From: Xanthomonas sp. AM6
Lineage (GTDB): Bacteria > Pseudomonadota > Gammaproteobacteria > Xanthomonadales > Xanthomonadaceae
Length of the DNA stretch: 64,000 bases
Reading direction: 5' to 3'
NCBI RefSeq assembly: GCF_025665335.1
Contig: NZ_CP106869.1
Span: forward strand, 1,762,501-1,826,500
Shown here: positions 56,225 through 64,000 of the stretch, one piece after another
Layout: every line of letters begins with the position of its first letter
Numbering within the stretch: position 1 is the first letter of the stretch
Notes under the pieces: model-generated
What the model saw: only the letters and a program-made list of their open reading frames with translations
The model's database searches: none
What the model was told of the DNA's origin: nothing
Translations under genes and position numbers: made by a program

Positions 56225-57717
56225 ACCCGCTTATGAACCTCTCCGCATCGTCCCATCGCCTGCGCCCGTTCGCGGCCGCGGCACTCACCCTGGCGCTGGC
56301 CGCCTGCGCCAGCAGCCGCGGCCTGGAGCCGCAGGGCCGCAGGCTCGATGCCGACCAGCAACTGCAGGCCGGCAAGACCCTGGCCGGCGACCGGCTGGCG
56401 CCGGCCGCCTGGCCGCGGCAGGATTGGTGGAAGGCGCTGGGCGACCCGCAGCTGGACGCGCTGATCGCCGAAGCGCTGCAGGGCACGCCGAGCCTGGAAG
56501 CGGCCGACGCGCGCCTGCGCCTGGCGCAGGCCCAGGCCGGCGCGGCCAACGCCGACCGCGGCGCCGCGCTGTCGCTGTCGGCCGGCTATACCGGCCTGCA
56601 GCTGCCGAAGGGACTGGCCGGCGACGAGATCGGCGGCAAGTACATCCACAACGAGCAGGCGCTGCTCAATTTCAGCTACGGCTTCGACCTGTGGGGCGGC
56701 AAGCGCGCGGCCTGGGAAGCGGCGGTGGACCAGGCGCATGCGGCGCAAGTCGATGCCCAGGCCGCGCGCCTGGACCTGTCGGCGGGCGTGGCCCGCGCCT
56801 ATGCGCAGCTCGGCTACGCCTGGCGCCTGTACGACCTGGCCGGTGAAGAGCTGGCGCGCTCGGACAACAGCCTGAAGCTGGTGCGGCAGCGCGTTGCCGC
56901 GGGCATCGACAGCAACCTGCAGCTGCGCCAGGCCGAGGCGCGGGTGCCGGCGGCGCGCCAGCAGCAACAGGCCGCGCAGCAGCAGATCGACGAGGCGCGC
57001 ACCGCGCTGGCGGCGCTGCTCGGGCGCGGCCCGGATCGCGGCCTGCAGATCGAGCGGCCGCGGCCGCTGGACCCGGTGGCGGTGCAGCTGCCGTCGGTGC
57101 TGCCCAGCGACCTGCTCGGGCGCCGCCCGGACGTGGTCGCCGCGCGCTGGCGCGTGGAAGCCTCCTCGCAGAGCATCGGCGCGGCCAAGGCGCAGTTCTA
57201 TCCCAGCATCGACCTCACCGTGCTCGGCGGCGTCGCCGCGACCGATCCCGGCGACCTGTTCAAGAGCGATTCGGTGCTCGGCTACCTCGCCCCCGGCGTG
57301 AGCCTGCCGCTGTTCGACAGCGGCCGCCTGCGCAGCCAGCTGGCCGAGCGCGACGCGCAGTACGACCTGGCCGTGGCCAACTACAACCAGGCGCTGGTGG
57401 CGGCGCTGCGCGAGGTGGCCGACCAGGTCAGCGCGGCGCGTTCGCTGGCGCAGCAGGCGCAGCAGCAGGCGCAGGCGGTGGACACCGCGCAGGCCGCCTT
57501 CGACCTGGCGCAGCAGCGCTACCGCGCCGGCATCGGCAACTACCTGGACGTGCTCAGCGTGCAGCAGCAGCTGCTCGAAGCGCAGCAGCGGCTGGCCTCG
57601 CTGCAGTCCAACCAGATCCTGGTGTCGGTGCGCCTGAATCAGGCGCTGGGCGGCGGCTACGAAGCCACCTCCGCGGCCGACGCGCCGTCGACCTCTTCCG
57701 CATCCACGCATTCCTGA
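56221..57717 (+). CDS. emrC: NodT/TolC-type outer-membrane efflux lipoprotein, EmrC-like
   Basis: The 498-aa protein has a lipoprotein signal (TLALAACASS, Cys about 25), two TolC-like repeats with long coiled coils (for example WEAAVDQAHAAQVDAQAARL, AALLGRGPDRGLQIERPRPL), and the outer-membrane factor PSVLPSDLLGRRPDVVAARW motif. AAAKAQFYPSIDLT and a Gln/Ala-rich C-terminal coil follow. It would form the outer-membrane channel of the tripartite pump. Its ATG overlaps the marR stop (ATGA). Confidence 0.9.
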   Translation: MNPLMNLSASSHRLRPFAAAALTLALAACASSRGLEPQGRRLDADQQLQAGKTLAGDRLAPAAWPRQDWWKALGDPQLDALIAEALQGTPSLEAADARLRLAQAQAGAANADRGAALSLSAGYTGLQLPKGLAGDEIGGKYIHNEQALLNFSYGFDLWGGKRAAWEAAVDQAHAAQVDAQAARLDLSAGVARAYAQLGYAWRLYDLAGEELARSDNSLKLVRQRVAAGIDSNLQLRQAEARVPAARQQQQAAQQQIDEARTALAALLGRGPDRGLQIERPRPLDPVAVQLPSVLPSDLLGRRPDVVAARWRVEASSQSIGAAKAQFYPSIDLTVLGGVAATDPGDLFKSDSVLGYLAPGVSLPLFDSGRLRSQLAERDAQYDLAVANYNQALVAALREVADQVSAARSLAQQAQQQAQAVDTAQAAFDLAQQRYRAGIGNYLDVLSVQQQLLEAQQRLASLQSNQILVSVRLNQALGGGYEATSAADAPSTSSASTHS

Positions 57718-57727
57718 GACCGCCGCA

Positions 57728-58909
57728 ATGAATCAGACAACGACCCCCGATTCCTCCGCTCCCGCCCCCAGCCGGCGCGGCAAGCTGCTGCGCGGCCTGG
57801 CCGTGGTGGTGGTGCTGGTGCTGATCGCGCTGGCGATCTGGTACTTCGTCTCCGGCCGCTGGCACGAGGACACCGACGACGCCTACGTGCAGGGCAACCT
57901 GGTGCAGATCACCCCGATGGTCGCCGGCACCGTGGTCAGCATCGGCGCCGACGACGGCATGCGCGTGGAGCGTGGCCAGCTGCTGGTCAAGCTCGATCCG
58001 GCCGACACCCAGGTCGCGCTGCAGCAGGCCGAAGCCAACCTGGCGCGCACCGTGCGCCAGGTGCGCGGCCTGTTCCGCAGCGTGGAAGGCGCGCAGGCCG
58101 AACTGTCGGCGCAGCAGGTGACCCTGCAGCGCGCCCGCGCCGACGTCGCCCGCCGCAGCAGCCTGGTCGCCACCGGCGCGATCTCCGCCGAGGAACTGGC
58201 GCATGCGCGCGACCAGCTGGCCGCGGCCGAGGCCGCGGTCAGCGGATCGCGCGAGACGGTGGAGCGCAACCGCGCGCTGATCGACGACAACGGCGTGGCC
58301 CGCCAGCCCGACGTGCAGGCCGCCGCCGCGCAGGTGCGCCAGGCGTTCCTCAACAACGCCCGCAGCGCGATCGTCGCGCCGGTCTCCGGCTACGTCGCGC
58401 GGCGCTCGGTGCAGGTCGGCCAGCGCGTGCAGCCCGGCACCGCGCTGATGGCGGTGGTGCCGCTGGAACAGGTGTGGGTGGAAGCCAACTTCAAGGAAAC
58501 CCAGCTCAAGCACATGCGCCTGGGCCAGCCGGTGGAACTGGAGTCGGACCTGTACGGCGGCAAGGTCCGCTACCAGGGCACGGTGCAGAGCCTGGGCCTG
58601 GGCACCGGCAGCGCGTTCTCGCTGCTGCCGGCGCAGAACGCCAGCGGCAACTGGATCAAGATCGTGCAGCGCGTGCCGGTGCGCATCGCCATCGATCCCA
58701 AGCAGCTGGCGCAGAATCCGCTGCGCATCGGCCTGTCGATGAAGGTGGACGTGAACCTGCACCAGCAGGCCGGCGGCGTGCTGCCGGCCAAGTTCGCCAC
58801 CGGCACGCTGCTGGACACCGACGTCTACGCGCAGCAGCTGGGCCAGGCCGACGCGGCCATCGAACAGATCATCCACGCCAATCTGCCCGCCGCCGCCAAG
58901 GCGAACTGA
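57728..58909 (+). CDS. emrA: Membrane fusion protein, EmrA-like
   Basis: The 393-aa protein has one N-terminal transmembrane helix (GLAVVVVLVLIALAIWYFV), a DTDDAYVQGNLVQITPMVAGTV lipoyl-domain start, a coiled-coil hairpin about residues 95-205 (QQAEANLARTVRQVRGLF, AQLELRRA-like helices), and the beta-barrel APVSGYVARRSVQVGQRVQPG. This is the HlyD/EmrA type that links an MFS pump to an outer-membrane channel. It is 10 bp from emrC and 7 bp from emrB. Confidence 0.93.
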   Translation: MNQTTTPDSSAPAPSRRGKLLRGLAVVVVLVLIALAIWYFVSGRWHEDTDDAYVQGNLVQITPMVAGTVVSIGADDGMRVERGQLLVKLDPADTQVALQQAEANLARTVRQVRGLFRSVEGAQAELSAQQVTLQRARADVARRSSLVATGAISAEELAHARDQLAAAEAAVSGSRETVERNRALIDDNGVARQPDVQAAAAQVRQAFLNNARSAIVAPVSGYVARRSVQVGQRVQPGTALMAVVPLEQVWVEANFKETQLKHMRLGQPVELESDLYGGKVRYQGTVQSLGLGTGSAFSLLPAQNASGNWIKIVQRVPVRIAIDPKQLAQNPLRIGLSMKVDVNLHQQAGGVLPAKFATGTLLDTDVYAQQLGQADAAIEQIIHANLPAAAKAN

Positions 58910-58916
58910 GCCGGCC

Positions 58917-60494
58917 ATGTCCAACCAAGCAGCCACTCCTGCCGCGCCCGGGGCTCCGGGCGCACCGGCCGCCGCGTTCCGCCCGCCCAGCGTGGCGCTG
59001 TGCACGGTGGGCCTGGCGATGGCCTCGTTCATGCAGGTGCTCGACACCACCATCGCCAACGTCTCGCTGCCGACCATCGCCGGCAACCTCGGCGCCAGTT
59101 CGCAGCAGGCGACCTGGGTCATCACCTCGTTCGCGGTCAGCAACGCGATCGCCTTGCCGCTGACCGGCTTCCTGAGCCGGCGCTTCGGCGAGACCAAGCT
59201 GTTCGTGTGGGCCACGCTGTCCTTCACCATCGCCTCGCTGCTGTGCGGCCTGGCGCAGAGCATGGGCATGCTGGTGGTGTCGCGCGCGATCCAGGGCTTC
59301 GTGTGCGGGCCGATGTACCCGATCACGCAGAGCCTGCTGGTGTCGATCTACCCGCGCGAGAAACGCGGGCAGGCGCTGGCGCTGCTGGCGATGATCACCG
59401 TGGTCGCGCCGATCGCCGGGCCGATCCTGGGCGGCTGGATCACCGACAACTACAGCTGGGAATGGATCTTCCTGATCAACGTGCCGCTGGGCATCATCGC
59501 CGCGATCGTGGTCGGCTCGCAGCTGCGCGACCGCCCCGAGCCGACCGAGCGGCCGCGCATGGACTACGTGGGCCTGATCACCCTGGTCATCGGCGTGGGC
59601 TGCCTGCAGCTGGTGCTGGACCTGGGCAACGACGAGGACTGGTTCAGTTCGGACAAGATCGTCATCCTGGCCGCGATCGCGGCGGTGGCGCTGGCGGTGT
59701 TCCTGATCTGGGAACTGACCGACAAGGATCCGATCGTCAACCTGCGCCTGTTCCGCCACCGCAACTTCCGCGCCGGCACGCTGGCGCTGATCGTGGCCTA
59801 CGCGGCATTCTTCAGCGTGTCGCTGCTGATCCCGCAATGGCTGCAGCGCGACATGGGCTATACCGCGATCTGGGCTGGCCTGGCCACCGCGCCGATCGGC
59901 ATCCTGCCGGTGCTGATGACTCCGTTCGTCGGCAAGTACGCGCCGCGCTTCGACCTGCGCATGCTGGCCAGCATCGCCTTCATCTTCATGGCGGCGACGA
60001 GCTTCATGCGCTCGGACTTCAACCTGCAGGTCGACTTCGCCCACGTGGCCGGGGTGCAGCTGCTGATGGGCGTGGGCGTGGCGCTGTTCTTCATGCCGGT
60101 GCTGCAGATCCTGCTGTCGGACCTGGACGGGCGCGAGATCGCGGCCGGCTCCGGCCTGGCCACGTTCCTGCGCACGCTGGGCGGCAGCTTCGCCGCCTCG
60201 CTGACCACCTACCTGTGGGCCAAGCGTACGCAGCTGCACCACGCGCACCTCACCGAGCACATCTCCACCTACACGCCGGGGATGCAGGAACAGGTGCAGG
60301 CGATGGGGCAGGGCGACCTGCAGACCGGCGCGGCGTTCCTCAACAACACCATCAACCACCAGGCCTCGCAGATGGGCTTCAACGACATCTTCTACCTGCT
60401 GGGCTGGACCTTCCTGGCCATCATCTTCTTCCTGTGGCTGGCCAAGCCGCCGTTCGCGGGCGGCGGCGGTGCGGCCGCCGCGGGCGGCCACTGA
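58917..60494 (+). CDS. emrB: MFS transporter, DHA2 family, EmrB-like
   Basis: The 525-aa protein has 14 transmembrane helices. Motif A-like GFLSRRFGETKLF, the DHA2 motif C GPILGGWITDNYSWEWIFLINVPLG and LDTTIANVSLPTIAGNL with the proton-relay Asp are present. It is the inner-membrane pump of the tripartite efflux system and should export hydrophobic toxic compounds by proton antiport. The Ala/Gly-rich C-terminus (FAGGGGAAAAGGH) is short and uninformative. Confidence 0.94.
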   Translation: MSNQAATPAAPGAPGAPAAAFRPPSVALCTVGLAMASFMQVLDTTIANVSLPTIAGNLGASSQQATWVITSFAVSNAIALPLTGFLSRRFGETKLFVWATLSFTIASLLCGLAQSMGMLVVSRAIQGFVCGPMYPITQSLLVSIYPREKRGQALALLAMITVVAPIAGPILGGWITDNYSWEWIFLINVPLGIIAAIVVGSQLRDRPEPTERPRMDYVGLITLVIGVGCLQLVLDLGNDEDWFSSDKIVILAAIAAVALAVFLIWELTDKDPIVNLRLFRHRNFRAGTLALIVAYAAFFSVSLLIPQWLQRDMGYTAIWAGLATAPIGILPVLMTPFVGKYAPRFDLRMLASIAFIFMAATSFMRSDFNLQVDFAHVAGVQLLMGVGVALFFMPVLQILLSDLDGREIAAGSGLATFLRTLGGSFAASLTTYLWAKRTQLHHAHLTEHISTYTPGMQEQVQAMGQGDLQTGAAFLNNTINHQASQMGFNDIFYLLGWTFLAIIFFLWLAKPPFAGGGGAAAAGGH

Positions 60495-60512
60495 GCCCGG
60501 GATACCGGCAAC

Positions 60513-60543
60513 CACGAAACCCCGCCCGGTGCGGGGTTTCGTG
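60513..60543 (+). terminator. Hairpin terminator after emrB
   Basis: CACGAAACCCCGC and its complement GCGGGGTTTCGTG form a 13-bp stem with a 5-nt loop, 19 bp past the emrB stop. Only three T's occur, within the stem, so it is less typical but by position ends the emrRCAB operon. Confidence 0.65.
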
Positions 60544-60655
60544 CGTGCGGCGGTTGCGCGCGCGCCTGTGGCGCCGATGCCGATGCCCGCGCTTGCCGCC
60601 GTGGCGATCGGCGGACCAGAATGCTGCTCCCTTGCAAGCATCGGCAGGTTCGGAC

Positions 60656-62185
60656 ATGCAGCGTTTTCTGCGCGCCTGGTGGTCTCGGTCGGCGTCCTGG
60701 TTCCCGCGCCGCGCCGTACAGGGTGCGGCGCTGTCGCTGCTGTGCCTGTGCGCGTTCGGCATCGGCCGCGCGCACGCCGAACCGGTGGCGGCGACCACCC
60801 CGGCCGACCGCCTGCACGAGGCCTGGTGGGCGCAGCGCCACCAGCAGATGCTGGCGCAGGTGCGCGCGCAGCCGGATGCGCCGCTGCTGCTGATCGGCGA
60901 CTCGATCACCCACAACTACGACAAGGCCGACGCGCCGGACGAGGATTTCCAGCCGACCTGGCAGACCTTCTACGGCAGCCGCGGCGCGCTCAACCTGGGC
61001 TTCAGCGGCGATGCCACCGAGCATGTGCTGTGGCGGCTGCAGCACGGCGAAGTGGACGGGCTGCGGCCGAAGGTGGCGATGCTGCTGATCGGCACCAACA
61101 ACACCGGTCACGAAAACCAGAGCGCGGCAGACACCGTGCTCGGCATCGACGCGGTGGTGGCGACGCTGGAGCAGCGCCTGCCGCACGCGCGCATCCTGCT
61201 GCTCGGGCTGCTGCCCAGCGCGATCTCGGCGCAGAAGAGCGCGCGCGACGCCGAGGTCAACCGGGAACTGGCGGTGCGCTACGGCGACAATCCGCGCGTG
61301 ACCTATCTGGACATCGGCGCGATCTTCGAGAAGGACGGCGCGCTCGACCAGAACCTGTTCTACGACCCGCGGCTGCGCCCGGCCGGCCCCGCGCTGCATC
61401 CGGACACGCGCGGCCAGCGGCGCATGGCCGAGGCGATCGAGCCGACCCTGGCGCGGCTGCTCGGCGAGCCGCCGCGGGTGCCGCTGGCGGCGATGACCGA
61501 GGCCAACACCGCGCTGGTCCCGGTGCCGTGGCTGGAGCAGGATTCCTACGACTGGTACGCCCGCCACCATGCCGCGCTGGACGCGGCGCGCCGGTTGCAG
61601 CCGGAGGTGGTGATGATCGGCGACTCGATCACCCACTTCTGGGCCGGGCCGCCGCAGGCCACCCGGGTCAGCGGCGCGCAGGCCTGGCAGCGCACCTTCG
61701 GCGCGCGCAGGGTGCTGAACCTGGGCTTCGGCTGGGACCGCACCCAAAACGTGCTGTGGCGGCTGCGCCAGGGCGAACTGGACGGGCTGGCGCCGCGCTG
61801 GGTGGTGATCAACATCGGCACCAACAACCTCACCGGCACCGACAACGCCCGCGCCAGCACCCCGCAGGAAACCGCCGACGGCGTGGCCGCGGTGGTCGCC
61901 GACGTGCGGCAGCGGCTGCCGCGCAGCAAGATCGTGCTGATGGGCATCCTGCCGCGCGGCTTCGCCGCCGACGGACCGCGGCGCGCACCGATCGCGCAGA
62001 CCAACCGCCTGCTGGCCGCGCGCTTCGGCCACGACCCGGCGGTGCGCTGGCTGGACATCGGCGCGCGCTTCCTGCAGCCCGACGGCAGCCTGCCGCAGGC
62101 GCTGATGCCCGACAGCACCCATCCCAGCGAGGACGGCTACCGGATCTGGGGCGAGGCCTTGCGCGAGATCGGCGTGGGCGGTTGA
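60656..62185 (+). CDS. Tandem-domain SGNH/GDSL hydrolase, secreted
   Basis: The 509-aa protein has a signal peptide (RRAVQGAALSLLCLCAFGIGRAHA) and two homologous SGNH domains. Domain 1 (about residues 45-280): nucleophile Ser83 in LLLIGDSITHNYD, LNLGFSGDATEHVLWRL, LLIGTNNTGH, and His248 in GPALHPDTRG. Domain 2 (about 305-500): Ser324 in VMIGDSITHFW, LNLGFGWDRTQNVLWRL, INIGTNNLTG, and DSTH (Asp486, His489). Domain 1 has Pro where the triad Asp would be three residues before its His. SGNH enzymes hydrolyse esters such as acetyl groups on sugars or lipids. Start ATG 60656 precedes the signal peptide; the frame runs far upstream, antisense-like, through emrB. Confidence 0.85.
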   Translation: MQRFLRAWWSRSASWFPRRAVQGAALSLLCLCAFGIGRAHAEPVAATTPADRLHEAWWAQRHQQMLAQVRAQPDAPLLLIGDSITHNYDKADAPDEDFQPTWQTFYGSRGALNLGFSGDATEHVLWRLQHGEVDGLRPKVAMLLIGTNNTGHENQSAADTVLGIDAVVATLEQRLPHARILLLGLLPSAISAQKSARDAEVNRELAVRYGDNPRVTYLDIGAIFEKDGALDQNLFYDPRLRPAGPALHPDTRGQRRMAEAIEPTLARLLGEPPRVPLAAMTEANTALVPVPWLEQDSYDWYARHHAALDAARRLQPEVVMIGDSITHFWAGPPQATRVSGAQAWQRTFGARRVLNLGFGWDRTQNVLWRLRQGELDGLAPRWVVINIGTNNLTGTDNARASTPQETADGVAAVVADVRQRLPRSKIVLMGILPRGFAADGPRRAPIAQTNRLLAARFGHDPAVRWLDIGARFLQPDGSLPQALMPDSTHPSEDGYRIWGEALREIGVGG

Positions 62186-62285
62186 ACCCTTGCGGGGGAC
62201 GATGCTGGCCGGCAGGGCGGGTCTGGCCGCGCCGGTGCCGCCACGCTGGCCGGTCCCATCGATCGACGATGCCCAACCTGTCTTT

Positions 62286-62354
62286 GTAGGAGCGGCTTCA
62301 GCCGCGACAGGAGCGTTCCCGGACAGGATTGGTCGCGGCTGAAGCCGCTCCTAC
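62286..62354. repeat. REP element, inverted pair
   Basis: Two REP units, GTAGGAGCGGCTTCAGCCGC at 62286-62308 and its complement ending at 62354, with about 24 bp between. It lies between the convergent ends of the SGNH hydrolase gene and the XRE regulator gene. Confidence 0.85.
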
Positions 62355-62381
62355 AGGTGCCGCTCTGCCAGCGGGCGCGGC

Positions 62382-62729
62382 TCAGCCCTTGTCCGGCTTG
62401 AGCAGTTCCAGCACCGCTTCGCGGCGCCGCGCCGGCAGGTTGCGGTAGCGGGTCAGCAAGGCCTGCTCGTGCGCGTCGTGCGCCTGCAGCGCGTAGTCCG
62501 CGGGCAGGTCCTGCAGCCGCGCGCCCTGGCCCTGGCCGCAGATCAGCTCGTCCAGCGAACGCTTGAGCACGCCGCGCAGGTTCGGCAGCAGGCGGAAGCT
62601 CGGGGTCTCGCGATCGTTTTCCCAGGCCGACACCGACGACTTGGTCACGCCCAGCGCAAAGCCCAATTGTTCCTGGGTGAGCCCGGCGGCCTTCCTGGCT
62701 TCGCGCAAACGGTCGCCGAAGCTTTTCAT
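62382..62729 (-). CDS. XRE-family regulator
   Basis: The 115-aa protein has an HTH_3 DNA-binding domain (FGDRLREARKAAGLTQEQLGFALGVTKSSVSAWENDRETPSF, split in the family as helices 1-4) at the N-terminus. A short C-terminal tail (ALLTRYRNLPARRREAVLELL) of a kind also seen in phage-like or stress repressors follows. The start 62729 begins MKSFGDRL; the longer frame upstream lacks similarity. A palindrome TATGGA-GCA-TCCATA lies upstream. Targets unknown. Confidence 0.8.
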   Translation of the reverse strand: MKSFGDRLREARKAAGLTQEQLGFALGVTKSSVSAWENDRETPSFRLLPNLRGVLKRSLDELICGQGQGARLQDLPADYALQAHDAHEQALLTRYRNLPARRREAVLELLKPDKG

Positions 62730-62764
62730 CGCGGTGGGCCTTGCAGAGACGGGGCCTACCAAGA

Positions 62765-62779
62765 TATGGAGCATCCATA
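62765..62779. promoter_or_regulatory. Palindrome upstream of the XRE gene
   Basis: TATGGA, a 3-bp spacer GCA and TCCATA are a perfect inverted repeat, 36 bp before the XRE ATG, in an AT-richer region. It is the expected place for an XRE autoregulatory operator. Assignment by symmetry only. Confidence 0.4.
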
Positions 62780-63001
62780 ATCTTGTCGTACAGCCATGCT
62801 TGACTCTAGATGTTCGGAAAATCGATACTTTGGCGGTGCGGGCCGCGCCGACGCGTGAGGACCTGCACGCCGGACAAGGACGACCCAGGAGTGCGCAGTG
62901 CTTGGCCCATTTTCCATCGCCGTCGCGGGGCCGCAGCCGGGCGCCATGCGCTGGCGCCACGCCGCCCGCGCCGTCGCCAGCGGCCGTTGCGCGGATGCGG
63001 C

Positions 63002-63199
63002 ATGGCCACCTACGAAGTGAAGCTCAGGCGCACGGCGCAACTGGAGCCGACGCTGTCCGTACTGGTCCACGCCGCCAACGCCTACGTGGCCGCGCGCGCG
63101 GCCGAACGCCACAACCCGGGCTACCGGGCATACACGGTGGCGGTGTGGGTGGAAGGCGTGCGCGTGGACTTGGGCGCGTTCCGTCCGCCGCAGCGCTGA
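63002..63199 (+). CDS. Small hypothetical protein, 65 aa
   Basis: The 65-aa product is MATYEVKLRRTAQLEPTLSV followed by a helix and a beta-like ending with VWVEGVRVDLGAFRPPQR. It is Ala/Arg-rich, soluble and of unknown family. There is no good ribosome-binding site; the frame is open upstream to 62810. It could be a spurious ORF or a short conserved protein. Confidence 0.4.
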   Translation: MATYEVKLRRTAQLEPTLSVLVHAANAYVAARAAERHNPGYRAYTVAVWVEGVRVDLGAFRPPQR

Positions 63200-63378
63200 G
63201 CGCGCAGCGCATGCGCGAACACGCAGGGGCGCAGGGCGGCGCGGTGCGGTCGTCGCGCGGCGTGTTGCGGCGATCGGCTTGGGCAGCGGCGCGGGGTTGA
63301 ATCTGGCGGGCATTCGGTGGCCGCGGCGACCGCGGCTATGGTGGGCGGCTGGAATGGGACGGCCTGCGCTGCAGGCAA

Positions 63379-63407
63379 CAAAAAACCCGCCGAAGCGGGT
63401 TTTTCTT
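63379..63407 (-). terminator. Terminator of tRNA-Leu copy 1
   Basis: ACCCGC/GCGGGT with a CGAA loop, flanked by A's on the left (minus-strand U-tract) and T's on the right. It lies 21 bp past the 3' end of the tRNA on the minus strand and could act in both directions. Confidence 0.85.
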
Positions 63408-63427
63408 TACGACTCTTGCTGCATCGA

Positions 63428-63514
63428 TGGTGCCCAGGAGAGGACTCGAACCTCCACGAAGTTGCCCCCGCTAGCACCTGAAGCTAGTGCGTCTACCAAT
63501 TCCGCCACCTGGGC
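63428..63514 (-). tRNA. tRNA-Leu (anticodon CAG)
   Basis: The minus strand reads GCCCAGGTGGCGGAATTGGT at the 5' end, forms a 7-bp acceptor stem with CCTGGGC, and has an anticodon loop TTCAGGT between CTAGC and GCTAG, giving anticodon CAG. The long variable arm and the GTTCGAGTCC T-loop are typical of tRNA-Leu. CCA is encoded (63428-63430). Length is 87 nt. CUG is the dominant Leu codon in this GC-rich genome, in line with multiple copies. Confidence 0.95.
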
Positions 63515-63877
63515 GATGCAGGCGCGGAATTCTGCTGGCAGTGCGCAGCGCTGTCAAGCAAGTTCTTGCACGCGTGCGCGGCCGATGGGCGAGCGCTGGC
63601 GTTGACGAACTGCTCCTGTGGCAACCAAGGTGTGCATGGCGGAACGAGGGCGCGCGACGCGATTGCGATCGCGATCGCGGACATGAGGAACGCCGCTCGC
63701 CTCGTCGGGTGCCAAGCACCGACGCATCGACGACTTCGCGGGAACAGCTGTCGTTGTGGCAGGGACTTCGGTCCCGACGCGGCACTGCCGGCAGGTGCCG
63801 GGGCTGGCGTCCTCCCGCACCACGCCCAAAAGCAGGGCATGCAGGGGCGATGCGCGCCGCGACAGCGAACGCCAGGC
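63515..63877. other. Spacer between tRNA-Leu copies, no gene
   Basis: This 363-bp spacer has no convincing ORF. It holds GCGATCGC-type palindromes near 63660-63680 and one degenerate REP-like hairpin (GGGACTTCGGTCCC, about 63762-63775). It may carry the tRNA promoter for copy 1; none is evident. Confidence 0.5.
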
Positions 63878-63905
63878 AAAAAAAATCCCGCCGAAGCGGG
63901 TTTTT
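63878..63905 (-). terminator. Terminator of tRNA-Leu copy 2
   Basis: CCCGC/GCGGG with a CGAA loop, with eight A's before it and five T's after. It is nearly identical to the hairpin at 63379-63407 and lies 17 bp past the second tRNA on the minus strand. Confidence 0.85.
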
Positions 63906-63922
63906 CTTTACTGCTGTATCGA

Positions 63923-64000
63923 TGGTGCCCAGGAGAGGACTCGAACCTCCACGAAGTTGCCCCCGCTAGCACCTGAAGCTAGTGCGTCTACCAATTCCGC
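63923..64000 (-). tRNA. tRNA-Leu (anticodon CAG), second copy, cut by window end
   Basis: The visible 78 nt are identical to the corresponding part of the copy at 63428-63514, including CCA and anticodon. The last nine bases of the 5' acceptor end lie beyond the window. The downstream flanks and terminators of the two copies are also nearly the same, so the two arose by duplication of a unit including the 3' flank. Confidence 0.93.

Noticed and set aside
59000-62185. 1061-aa open frame that would fuse emrB-overlapping sequence to the SGNH hydrolase
   Set aside because: The first 550 residues are an alternate frame of emrB. The real protein starts at 60656 with a clear signal peptide.
63566-63976. 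136-aa frame across the second tRNA-Leu region
   Set aside because: It reads through the tRNA and terminator, and its content (Ala, Arg, Cys-rich) is not protein-like.
63428-64000. Integrated element at the tRNA-Leu pair
   Set aside because: No integrase, direct repeat or phage gene is visible in the window; only duplication of tRNA plus terminator is supported.

Overview
The window is GC-rich chromosomal DNA (roughly 68-70 % by eye) from a member of the Xanthomonadaceae, most likely Xanthomonas or a close relative. This rests on the gene order accA-dnaE-rnhB-lpxB-lpxA-fabZ-lpxD-bamA-rseP-dxr-cdsA-uppS-frr-pyrH-tsf-rpsB // map-glnD-dapD, on dispersed REP elements of the GTAGGAGCGGCTTCAGCCGCGAC type, and on an emrRCAB-like efflux operon of the kind described in Stenotrophomonas. 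I cannot fix the species from sequence alone.

Layout. 1-11.5 kb is a mixed accessory/housekeeping stretch: the end of a GFA-family gene, a DUF4349 lipoprotein, a cupin/DUF2867 protein with an ArsR-type regulator, LysR, EamA, DinB and cyclophilin genes, a PadR/sensor-domain pair, an intracellular PHA depolymerase, a methyltransferase and a HemJ-like protein. 11.5-33.9 kb is a long leftward block: fatty-acid initiation (accA), replication (dnaE, rnhB), lipid A (lpxB, lpxA, fabZ, lpxD), outer-membrane assembly and stress proteolysis (bamA, rseP), isoprenoid, CDP-DAG and undecaprenyl synthesis (dxr, cdsA, uppS), and translation or nucleotide genes (frr, pyrH, tsf, rpsB), with an HDOD-GGDEF protein inserted between pyrH and tsf. 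A lipoprotein gene between accA and dnaE is broken by one in-frame amber codon. 34-38.6 kb runs rightward: map-glnD-dapD, each overlapping the next. 38.8-44.6 kb holds a lipoprotein, a GH43 glycosidase, yffB-dapE and asnB. 44.8-52.3 kb holds a membrane diguanylate cyclase, a beta-helix lipoprotein, a penicillin-acylase-like hydrolase, a bacterioferritin and a LysR/DoxX divergent pair. 52.4-64 kb holds parC, an AraC gene divergent from an emrRCAB-like operon, a protein with two tandem SGNH hydrolase domains, an XRE regulator, a small orphan ORF and two tRNA-Leu(CAG) genes, the second cut by the window edge.

The most interesting signal is between dapE and asnB (42.59-42.87 kb). A promoter-like sequence sits 6 bp before the ATG of a 31-codon ORF with four Asn codons (three AAT, two in tandem). 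It is followed by mutually exclusive RNA pairings that end in a strong intrinsic terminator just before asparagine synthetase. This has the layout of a trp-type, translation-coupled attenuator, here apparently sensing asparaginyl-tRNA. Other notable points are GGGAATC-type inverted repeats that became coding sequence at the ends of lpxB and rnhB, a DapD with a histone-H1-like Lys/Ala-rich N-terminal tail, and several promoters whose -10 box lies only 6-8 bp from an ATG, suggesting leaderless transcripts.
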